DNA of 64,000 nt, taken from the NCBI RefSeq assembly GCF_018130825.1, contig NZ_JAFCJS010000003.1:62001-126000 (forward strand), written 5' to 3'. Below the pieces are notes generated by a model. It ran no database searches. It saw nothing but the letters and a program-made list of their open reading frames with translations, and was not told the DNA's origin. Positions 20,301 to 27,028 of the stretch are shown in pieces. The DNA comes from Bradyrhizobium liaoningense (GTDB lineage: Bacteria > Pseudomonadota > Alphaproteobacteria > Rhizobiales > Xanthobacteraceae). A program made the position numbers and the translations under genes. Each line of letters opens with the position of its first letter. The first letter of the stretch is position 1.

Positions 20301-20852
20301 CAGCGCGCGGCCGGTGACGCTGTCGGGATCGCGCGCGGCCTCCAGCAGCACCTTCAGATTGGCGCGCTCCATCATGTCGGTCTGGTCGCGCTCGTCGATG
20401 ACCGAGAAGCGCGCCGGGACGTTTGCCTCGAACGGAAACTGCTGGAGCAGACGCGTGCACAGCGCGTGGATGGTCTGCACCTTCAGGCCGCCGGGCGTCT
20501 CCAGCGCGCAGGCGAACAGTTTTCGCGCGTCGCGGCGCAGCTTTGTGCTCGGATGCGGAATGCCGACCGCGCGGATCGCCGTGTCGAGTGCGGTGTCGTC
20601 GAGCGTCACCCAATGGCCGAGCGTGGTGAACACGCGCTCGGCCATGTTGGCGGCGGCGGCCTTGGTGAAGGTGATGCAGAGGATCTTTTCCGGCGGCACG
20701 CCCGACAGCAGCAGGCGGATCACGCGCTGCACCAGCACATGCGTCTTGCCCGAGCCGGCATTGGCCGACACGAAGGCCGACGCGGTCGGATCGGACGCGC
20801 GCGCCTGCCGCGCGCGCACTTCGTCGGGGATGGGACGCGGCAGTTTCACCAT
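17343..20852 (-). CDS. addA: double-strand break repair helicase AddA
   Basis: Helicase-nuclease subunit of AddAB, which processes DNA double-strand ends for RecA. About 1169 residues, UvrD-like. Motifs: Walker A SANAGSGKTHVLVQR, motif Ia ILCITFTKAAAANMAERV, YDDLIDKTL, DEAQD in VLIDEAQDTSPRQWD, VGDEKQSIFSFQGADP, VMTVHGAKGLEA, LLYVAMTRAADRL. A C-terminal nuclease centre VLIVDFKTNQ follows. I start at the ATG at 20852, which overlaps the addB stop (ATGGTGA) and gives MVKLPRPIPDEV, rather than at the longer frame from 20885. Confidence 0.96.
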   Translation of the reverse strand: MVKLPRPIPDEVRARQARASDPTASAFVSANAGSGKTHVLVQRVIRLLLSGVPPEKILCITFTKAAAANMAERVFTTLGHWVTLDDTALDTAIRAVGIPHPSTKLRRDARKLFACALETPGGLKVQTIHALCTRLLQQFPFEANVPARFSVIDERDQTDMMERANLKVLLEAARDPDSVTGRALLTAMASAADVTFKEVVREACLSRDHFMAWTDEAGNAEAAAAQMAAVLGVDAADRIEDVEAEILDGPFLPRSRWDDIAFALEDGSKSDNDQAGRLREAKVFSGSAQVDAYVCVFLTDEKLPRKAVLTKKFCDNNPSVARLFEAEVQRLAGLIEKRRAVTMRDRTAALLHIATAAAANYRREKQERGLLDYDDLIDKTLAMLNRVSSGWVHYKLDRGVDHVLIDEAQDTSPRQWDIVAHIISEFTAGEGAREGLNRTVFAVGDEKQSIFSFQGADPHEFDKRKRELDRKFKSAGLKFDPVAFTYSFRSGAAILHSVDHVFREPQIYKSIHSIDIGHPLHNSLTDAGPSVIELWDLAEADDRQEIEGWRAPFDGVAATSPEVKLARRIQGEIKRLVESGTLTGHEGERRPLRCGDMLILVRRRGNAFDAVIQALKHANIPVAGADRLKLTEHIGIIDLMNLADALLLPQDDLALAVALKSPLFGLDDDDLFQLAWDRKGSLRRALGEQAATSEKFAAALQRLEACEVRAREETPFAFYAWLLGGDGGRARILRRLGHEANDALDEFLELALNYERKAPASLQGFMAWLRSADTEVKRDMEISRDEVRVMTVHGAKGLEASVVFMVDTTSSPADSQRVRLINVPRGNGGEVVVWAGRKADDPKPVADARKAMIEETEDEYRRLLYVAMTRAADRLIVGGCMPGNMRTVRKLSWYDLIDTGLAGSGLDKQTIETPLGKVTRFARPEDVAALGTPATSVDQTVTLPDWLRTPAPRETVDDDLVRPSGHSAEEGRSVRTGESVQSRALALQRGTLVHRLLQSLPDIAAERRREAALGFMARNAADWPEADRIALADKVLALITEPRFAPVFAAGSRAEVAIAGRLERPGRSPALVSGQIDRLVVRPDEVLIVDFKTNQAAPKSATEAPAAYVRQLALYRAVLARLYPQKPIRAVLLWTEALEYMEISAPALDAALASLHLGVSILDPARSRS

Positions 20853-23800
20853 TCCTCGATCCCCAGACCGCCGGCGGCCGACCATTCCTTGATGCGGGCT
20901 AGGTCGTCATAGGCGCCGTAGCGGTTGGTCCACATCGGCAGGTTCAGCGAGGTGTAGGGCTGATTCTCGTCCTCGAAGGCGCGGATCAGCGCTTCCAGCT
21001 TGGCCCGCGCCTCGGCGGCTGCCGTATCCGGCGGCTGCGGCTCGTCGCCCTGCTTGTACTTGAGCTCGAGGATGCGCTCCTCGCCGGGCGGATTGTTGCC
21101 GCTGAGGCGGACATAGACGAGCTGGCTCACGGACGCGCCGGCGTCGATATCGGGAAAACCGCCCTCGCGCAGGATCGCCGCTTCCAGCGTCAGCTGCGGC
21201 GACAGGCCCATGCGCACCTGCTTGCCGGTCGGCGGCTGGCCGGTCTTGTAGTCGAGAATGGCGTAGCCGCCGCCCTGGCGCCGCTCGATGCGATCGGCGC
21301 GGGCAGAGAGAGAGAAGCTGCGCTCATTGTCGAGCCTGATCGAGATCTCGCCGCGCGTCTCCGCCGTGATCCCCTCGATCGCTTCGCGCCGCGCGGTCTC
21401 CCATTCGCCGAACCAGCGCGCGATGCGCTGGAAGCGGGGCCACCACAGTGCACGCGCCTCAGGGCGCTCCATCAGCGGTTCAAAGTACTTTTTGCCGATC
21501 GCATGCAGCACACGCGCGGGATCGTCAGGCAGATGTGCAGCATAGCTTTCCGTGAACTCGCCGATCGCATCGTGGATCGCGGAGCCGCGGTCGGCGGCTG
21601 AGAGCGGCATGTCGACGGGATCGAGCGCCGCGAGCTTCAGTATATACTTTGCGTAGATCGTGTAGGGATCGCGCAGCCAGTCCTCGATTGCGGTGACCGA
21701 CATGCTTGTCGGCCGCGTCGCGCGCGGTGGGCGCGGCTCGGGTTGCTTGATCGGCGTGACCTCGGCGGGCTGGTCCAGGGCGCCCGCGAACTGCACGTAT
21801 TTTTCGCCGGCGCGAATAGCCGTCTTCCAGAGCTCGTCGCCCGCCACCGCTTCCAGCCGATGCAGGAAGCGCGAGGCGACGGCCGGCGCGCCGCCGGCCT
21901 TGGCGGAATGGGTGAGGATCACCTCATCGCCGCCGAGGAGCTGCGCGAAGTCGTGTGCGGAGAGGCCGATACGGCGTTCCGGCAGATCGAGCCCAAGCTC
22001 GTGCCGCATCGGCCGGCTGAGCCAGGGATCGATGCGCGGTGCCGGCGGCCAGACGCCTTCGATCAAGCCGCCGATGATGATGCGGTCGGCCTGCATCAGG
22101 CGCGATTCCAGCGGACCGTAGATCTGCAGCCGCGCGCCCGGCCTGTCGCGACGCCGCACCGCGCGATCGCCGAAGGCGGTCTGGAACACGTCGGGATAGT
22201 CGGGCAGCGGCACCATCAATCCGCTGGTCGTGCCGCCGCGCAGGAGATCGTCGAAGGCGCTGGCGAGCGCAAGACCTTCGCGCTCCTCGAAGGCGAGCGG
22301 AATGCCGAGCTCGTCGCGCGACAGCGCGATCAGGATCTCGCGATGCCGGTGCGCGAGCTCGGCGAAGTCATATGGCTTCGGCGGCGGAAGACTCTCGATC
22401 GGCGCCAATGCTTTTTGCAGCGTATCGATCAGCGCCTGGATGCGATCGAGATCCTCGGCGTTCAGACGCGCGCGCGGTTCTGCCCTATGAAGCGCAGAGA
22501 CTTCGCTGCGCCACAGCTTGGCAAGCTCTTCGCGAAAACGGTTGAACTCGCGCAAGAGCCCGGCCGTGCCCGCAGGCGGACGTGTGCCGCGCAAGACCGC
22601 GAGCTCGAGGTTTTCGATCGCCGCTTTCCAGGCGCCGGGCGCGCGGCCGAGCCGGCACAGCGGATGTTTCAGCATCGCCAGCAGCGTCGGTGGCTCCAGG
22701 CCCTTGGTCGCGGCTTCCGCCGCGAGCCGCGCAAAGACGCCGGCGGAGGTTTCCATCAAAACGTCGCCGCCGGAATCGTCGAAGGCGAGATCCCATCGCG
22801 TCAGCGCCGCCATCACCCGCCGCGCCAGCGCGCGATCGGGCGTCACCAGCGCTGCCGATTTGTCGAGGTGCCGCGCCTCGCGCATCGCGATGGCGATCGC
22901 GAGCGCTTCCATCTCGGGGTTGGGCGCTTCGACCACTGCGAGATTCTTCATGCCGCCTGATATCTTCGCGGCGACATCGGGCTGCTTCAGCCGGTCGTGC
23001 CAGACTTCCGTCTTGGCGGAGGGCCGCATCGATTCGGATGCAAGCAGATCGCGGCCGCCTTCTGCCGGCGGCTGCAAAATCTCGATGTCGCTGCGCTTGA
23101 TGCCGAAGCGATCGAGCAGCGCATGCATCGCATATTGCGGATGGTTCGATGCCGGATGCTCGGCGAACTTGCCGAGCGAGTCGCGCACGCCGCCGATGGT
23201 GCGCCAGGCATCGTCGTCGAGATCGGTATCGAGACCCGGCAGCACCACCGCGCCATGCGGCAGGGCGGCGACCGCATGCAGGAATTTTGCCGTGGCCGGC
23301 ATCGAGCCGGTCGAACCGGCCGCGATCACCGGCCCGCTCGGATGCGCGGTCAGGCGCCTCGCCTCCGCCGCGATCAGGAGATCGCGCCGCGCCGCCGGCT
23401 CGATCCGGTTGATCTCGGCGAGATGATTGGGCCAGGCGATGCGCGCGATGCGCAGGAATTCGAGCGAGTGCTGCCAGTAGCGATCGAGGTTATCAGGCAC
23501 GAGGCCGTCGAGCGCGCTCCAGTCGACGCCGCGCGTCACCATGTCGTCGATGAGGCGTGCGAGATCGCCGGCGAGAGCAAGCGTCGAGGCGGGGCCGCCG
23601 ACCACCAGCGGCGCCAGCACCGGGCCCTTGGCCCAGGCGGCGACGAGCTGCGCCAGCGTCAACCGTCGCTCCAGCTCGCCAAGCCGTGGCGGAATCTCGA
23701 GCGGCGTCGCGCCGGAGAACTGCTCGCCTTCGTCGGCGAAGGCGAGCTCGTCCTCGTCGATGTCGCCGAGCGCGACGATGCGCGGAAGCACGACGGCATC

Positions 23801-23992
23801 GGTCTTCATTTCATCGAGGAAGATCTCCCGGACGACGCGCATCGCGCGGCGGGTCGGCAGATACAGCGTGGCGTCGGCCAGCCGTGCCGGTTCCTTGCGC
23901 GCCTCGAAGCCCTCGACCAGCCGGCCGTCGAGCAGGGCCGTGACGACCGTGCGCAGGAACGGAACTGAGATGGGAACGCTGAAAACGCGCAT
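20846..23992 (-). CDS. addB: double-strand break repair protein AddB (alphaproteobacterial type)
   Basis: Partner of AddA, 1048 residues, with an inactive-helicase-like body and a C-terminal RecB-type nuclease. It begins MRVFSVPISVPFLRTVV and has TLYLPTRRAMRVVREIF in place of an ordinary Walker A. The nuclease motif is GGYAILDYKTGQPPTGKQVR with a downstream Gln. The cysteines that hold an iron-sulfur cluster in Bacillus AddB are not evident around SVTAIEDWLRDPYTIYAKY. It overlaps addA by seven bases. A perfect palindrome lies right before its start. Confidence 0.94.
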   Translation of the reverse strand: MRVFSVPISVPFLRTVVTALLDGRLVEGFEARKEPARLADATLYLPTRRAMRVVREIFLDEMKTDAVVLPRIVALGDIDEDELAFADEGEQFSGATPLEIPPRLGELERRLTLAQLVAAWAKGPVLAPLVVGGPASTLALAGDLARLIDDMVTRGVDWSALDGLVPDNLDRYWQHSLEFLRIARIAWPNHLAEINRIEPAARRDLLIAAEARRLTAHPSGPVIAAGSTGSMPATAKFLHAVAALPHGAVVLPGLDTDLDDDAWRTIGGVRDSLGKFAEHPASNHPQYAMHALLDRFGIKRSDIEILQPPAEGGRDLLASESMRPSAKTEVWHDRLKQPDVAAKISGGMKNLAVVEAPNPEMEALAIAIAMREARHLDKSAALVTPDRALARRVMAALTRWDLAFDDSGGDVLMETSAGVFARLAAEAATKGLEPPTLLAMLKHPLCRLGRAPGAWKAAIENLELAVLRGTRPPAGTAGLLREFNRFREELAKLWRSEVSALHRAEPRARLNAEDLDRIQALIDTLQKALAPIESLPPPKPYDFAELAHRHREILIALSRDELGIPLAFEEREGLALASAFDDLLRGGTTSGLMVPLPDYPDVFQTAFGDRAVRRRDRPGARLQIYGPLESRLMQADRIIIGGLIEGVWPPAPRIDPWLSRPMRHELGLDLPERRIGLSAHDFAQLLGGDEVILTHSAKAGGAPAVASRFLHRLEAVAGDELWKTAIRAGEKYVQFAGALDQPAEVTPIKQPEPRPPRATRPTSMSVTAIEDWLRDPYTIYAKYILKLAALDPVDMPLSAADRGSAIHDAIGEFTESYAAHLPDDPARVLHAIGKKYFEPLMERPEARALWWPRFQRIARWFGEWETARREAIEGITAETRGEISIRLDNERSFSLSARADRIERRQGGGYAILDYKTGQPPTGKQVRMGLSPQLTLEAAILREGGFPDIDAGASVSQLVYVRLSGNNPPGEERILELKYKQGDEPQPPDTAAAEARAKLEALIRAFEDENQPYTSLNLPMWTNRYGAYDDLARIKEWSAAGGLGIEEW

Positions 23993-23998
23993 GGGCTG

Positions 23999-24016
23999 CC
24001 TGATTCGGGAATCAGG
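23999..24016. promoter_or_regulatory. 18-bp perfect palindrome directly upstream of addB
   Basis: CCTGATTC-GG-GAATCAGG, ending six bases before the addB ATG, so on the transcript it overlaps the likely ribosome site AGGCAG. It could be an operator or an mRNA hairpin that limits AddB translation. The function is not known. Confidence 0.5.
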
Positions 24017-24090
24017 GCAATATAGGGAGACGGGCTCGAATGGTCATGGGTGGGAACGAAGTCGTCCCCGTTGTTCGCGGGCTGGCACAA

Positions 24091-24189
24091 GTGCCGTAGG
24101 GTGGGCAAAGCGAAGCGTGCCCACGCATTTTTGCGATCGAAAGAGATGGTGGGCACGGCGCAAGGGCGCCTTTGCCCACCCTACGGCAC
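24091..24189. repeat. dispersed palindromic repeat, family B copy 1
   Basis: GTGCCGTAGGGTGGGCAAAG at the left end is matched by its exact reverse complement at the right end, with inner complementary parts GCGTGCCCAC / GTGGGCAC. Another copy is at 48151-48225. It sits between addB and murU. Confidence 0.85.
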
Positions 24190-24212
24190 TGCCGTTGTGG
24201 CGAGAGCAGCCC

Positions 24213-24935
24213 CTAAGCCACGCTCTCCAGAAACGCCTCTTCCGCGGCGTGCACCGCGTCGGGCGTGCCGACATGCATCCAGACGCCGTCGAGGCGCAGG
24301 CCGAACAGCCGCTCCTGCTCGTTGGCGCGGTCGAACATCTTTGTCAGCGAGAATTCGCCCTGCGGCGCACCGGCGAAGATCGACGGCGACAGGATCGCCG
24401 CGCCTGCATAGACGAACGGGACGACCTCCTTCTCCTTGCGCTTGCGCAGGGCGCCATCGGGCAGCATGCCGTAATCGCCGCGGCCAGTATAACCGATGCT
24501 GGTCGCCGTGGGCGCCATCAGCAGCAGGATGTCCATCCGCTCGGGGTCGAAGTTTTCGGCAAGGCGCGTCAGGTTGGAGCGCACGCCATCGATCCAGAGC
24601 GTGTCGGAATTGACGTGGAAGAACGGGGCGTCGCCGAGCAGCGGTAGCGCCTTGACCACGCCGCCGCCGGTGCCGAGCACCTGGTCGCGCTCGTCCGAGA
24701 TGGTCACACGCGGAAGCTGGCGCGATGCGACGTGGTCGATGATCTGGTCCGGCAGGTAGTGCACATTGACCACCGCCTCGCTCACCCCGGCGTGGCCGAG
24801 CTTGTCGAGCACGTGGTCGAGCAGCGGCCGACCGGCGACCGGCACCATCGGCTTCGGCATCTTGTCCGTCAACGGACGCATGCGCAGGCCGAACCCTGCG
24901 GCGAGCACCATGGCTTTGGTCGGCTTGACGGACAT
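24213..24935 (-). CDS. murU: N-acetylmuramate alpha-1-phosphate uridylyltransferase
   Basis: Nucleotidyltransferase of the peptidoglycan-recycling shortcut, converting MurNAc-1-phosphate and UTP to UDP-MurNAc. 240 residues with the family signature KAMVLAAGFGLRMRPLTDKM then PKPMVPVAGRPLLDHVL, VNVHYL, GTGGGVVKALPLL and HVNSDTLW. The GlmU/RfbA family is large, but the assignment to MurU follows from its proximity to the AmgK kinase domain 560 bp upstream on the same strand. The start at 24935 (MSVKPTKAM) is conserved; the frame extends further without a good site. Confidence 0.88.
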   Translation of the reverse strand: MSVKPTKAMVLAAGFGLRMRPLTDKMPKPMVPVAGRPLLDHVLDKLGHAGVSEAVVNVHYLPDQIIDHVASRQLPRVTISDERDQVLGTGGGVVKALPLLGDAPFFHVNSDTLWIDGVRSNLTRLAENFDPERMDILLLMAPTATSIGYTGRGDYGMLPDGALRKRKEKEVVPFVYAGAAILSPSIFAGAPQGEFSLTKMFDRANEQERLFGLRLDGVWMHVGTPDAVHAAEEAFLESVA

Positions 24936-25091
24936 CCTTTGCCTTCTCGGAACTCTTTCTGTCTCGGATCTTATGTCTCGGACCCACTGGTTTCGCGCTT
25001 GCAGCAAATCCTAGCACGGGACTTCATCAGTCGCACCGCGTCTCAACCGCCTTAACCACCCGCCGTGACGGTTGTACGACGGGTGTTGCCG

Positions 25092-25409
25092 TTACGCCCC
25101 AACGGATGCGGAACGGGCCTTTTTCTTCCTGTCGCCGATCTTGAGGAAATTGACGCCGATCTGGTCGCCATTGACCCAGGCCAGTTCGCAGCGCCGGTAC
25201 GCAAGTCCCGTGGACGACAGCAGCAGAAAGAATTCCTTCAGATGCAGGCCTTCGACCGAACCGTCGATGGTCAGCTTGGCGCCGCTTTCGGAGACGTCCT
25301 CCATGGTGCAGTCGCGCCGCCAGGTACCGTCGATTCCCATCATCTGGGCCGGTATCCCGCGCTCGAAAACAACCCGGCTGTTGCCGCGCTGATCCGTCTT
25401 TACCGCCAT
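25092..25409 (-). CDS. PilZ-domain protein
   Basis: 105-residue single-domain protein. The cyclic-di-GMP contacts of PilZ are visible: RGNSR (RxxxR) near the N-terminus and DVSESGAKL (D/NxSxxG), followed by the beta-strand FFLLLSSTGLAYRRCELAWV. It lies between the tsaE-amgK fusion and murU, so it may be transcribed with cell-wall recycling genes. The target is unknown; it could link c-di-GMP to envelope or cell-cycle functions, but this is only inferred from position. Confidence 0.85.
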   Translation of the reverse strand: MAVKTDQRGNSRVVFERGIPAQMMGIDGTWRRDCTMEDVSESGAKLTIDGSVEGLHLKEFFLLLSSTGLAYRRCELAWVNGDQIGVNFLKIGDRKKKARSASVGA

Positions 25410-25495
25410 CTGCCCCGCTCCAGCCCGTATTTATCCGGCTGCTTCGCCGCCAGAATAGCGACGTCTTGGCTAACAGGCGGTAAATCGGGCCCGAA

Positions 25496-27028
25496 TCAGG
25501 CCTGCGGCGGGCTTTGAGGCGGCGGCACGTTGGCGAGATACCAGTCGCGCAGATGGCCGAGTGCGGGATGCGCCAGCGAGCGCTGGAGGTAGGTCCAGAT
25601 CCGCGGCTGATGTCGCAGATAATGCGGCTTGCCATCGCGGCGGTTGAGCCGGGCGAAGGTGCCGAGCAGCCGCGTGTTCCGCTGCGCCGACATGATCGCG
25701 TAGAGCTCGGCGAAGCCGGCCGCATCGAAGCTCGTATCGTCTGCGCGCCGCGCCTTGATGTAGCGCGACAGCAGCGTCAGCTCGATGTTTTCAGGGACGT
25801 CGATGCGGGCGTCCTGGAGCAGCGACACCACGTCGTAGGAGTGTGGCCCGAGCACGGTGTCCTGGAAGTCGATCACGCCGACGCGCTCGATGCCGCTGCG
25901 CTCTCCGAGCCAGATCAGATTCGGCGAGTGATAGTCGCGGATGATCCAGGTCCTCGGCGAGGCCTGCGGCTTCTTCAGCAGCTCGCGCCACATCGCAAAA
26001 AATTCCGCGCGCTTCTCGTCGCTCAACGGCGCGTCGCGATCGGGCAGATACCATTCCGGCATCAACCCGATCTCGATCAGGAGTGCCTCGGTGTCGAAGA
26101 CGGGGATGGCGTAGGTCTGCCCGTCCAGCGGCAGCGTCTCCGGCAGCGACTTGCCGTGCAGCATCGCCAGCAGGTCGGTCGCGGCCTCGTAGCGCTCGGC
26201 GATCGGACGCGGCGGATCGCCCTCGATCACGCCGTCGCTGCCGAAGTCCTCCGAGATCAGGAAGCCGTGGTCGAGATCGAAATGATGGATTGCCGGCGCG
26301 GAGATTCCCTGGGCGCGCAGGCCCTCGTCGATCGCGACGAACGGCCGAACGTTTTCGGCGAGATGCACGGCGGCGCTATAGGACTTCCCATTGTAGAGGG
26401 CAGCACCATCGGGGCGCTGCGGAAAGTTCATGAGGATGACGATCTCATCGCCGCGGATCAGTCGCGCATAAGATCGGGTCGAGGCGTCGCCGTTCATGCG
26501 CCGTCGCGTCGCGTCGATGTAGCCGGATGCGTCGAGGAATTCGCGCAGCGCCTTCAGCCGCGCGACCTGCGCAGCGCTCTTGCCATAGCCGGTGATGTCG
26601 GCGGCGCGCGCGTTCGAGCCCAGCGCGGGGCGATGCGTCAGCGCGATGTCGATGCGATCCGCGGGCATGGCCGACGGTGCACGCTCCGGCCATTCGATCA
26701 GAACCAGCGTGACGTCCGGCAGCGGCGACAGCCCGATCTCCTCGAGCTCGCTCTCGTCCTCGACGCGGTAGAGATCGGCATGCATCACCGGAAACGGCGG
26801 CAGCTCGTAGCCCTGCACCAGCGTGAAGGTCGGGCTCGGCACTTCCAGCTCGTCGTCGCCGGCGAGGTAGCGGATCAGCGCGCGGGCGGCGGCGGTCTTG
26901 CCGGCGCCGAGATCGCCGGTGAGGGTGATGACATCGCCCGGTCCGACCAGCAGGGCGAGATCGGCCATCAATTGCGCGGTGGCCGTCTCGTTGTGAAGCG
27001 CGACGGAGAATGTGGTGGGGGCGGTCAT
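25496..27028 (-). CDS. fusion of TsaE (t6A-synthesis ATPase) and AmgK (N-acetylmuramate/GlcNAc anomeric kinase)
   Basis: 510 residues in two enzymes. Residues 1-150 are TsaE: Walker A LTGDLGAGKTAAARALIR, switch-like SPTFTLVQGY, ADLYRVEDESELEEIGL and LVLIEWPERAP. This is the ATPase that supports N6-threonylcarbamoyl-adenosine formation at tRNA position 37. Residues about 165-510 are an aminoglycoside-phosphotransferase-fold kinase matching AmgK: GDASTRSYARLI, catalytic loop IIRDYHSPNLIWL and metal site VGVIDFQDTVLGPHSYDVV. AmgK makes MurNAc-1-phosphate, the substrate of MurU encoded just downstream. The start overlaps the divL stop (ATGA). Confidence 0.92.
   Translation of the reverse strand: MTAPTTFSVALHNETATAQLMADLALLVGPGDVITLTGDLGAGKTAAARALIRYLAGDDELEVPSPTFTLVQGYELPPFPVMHADLYRVEDESELEEIGLSPLPDVTLVLIEWPERAPSAMPADRIDIALTHRPALGSNARAADITGYGKSAAQVARLKALREFLDASGYIDATRRRMNGDASTRSYARLIRGDEIVILMNFPQRPDGAALYNGKSYSAAVHLAENVRPFVAIDEGLRAQGISAPAIHHFDLDHGFLISEDFGSDGVIEGDPPRPIAERYEAATDLLAMLHGKSLPETLPLDGQTYAIPVFDTEALLIEIGLMPEWYLPDRDAPLSDEKRAEFFAMWRELLKKPQASPRTWIIRDYHSPNLIWLGERSGIERVGVIDFQDTVLGPHSYDVVSLLQDARIDVPENIELTLLSRYIKARRADDTSFDAAGFAELYAIMSAQRNTRLLGTFARLNRRDGKPHYLRHQPRIWTYLQRSLAHPALGHLRDWYLANVPPPQSPPQA

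Noticed and set aside
18474..20912. Plus-strand open frame of about 810 residues
   Set aside because: It lies exactly opposite addA, whose protein has all helicase motifs. Long antisense frames are common in GC-rich DNA, and this one has His/Arg/Gly-rich composition with no domain.
25496..27028. Frameshift or assembly error creating the TsaE-AmgK fusion
   Set aside because: The frame is continuous through a short linker without stop or ribosome site, both halves are complete, and such fusions are annotated in rhizobia.
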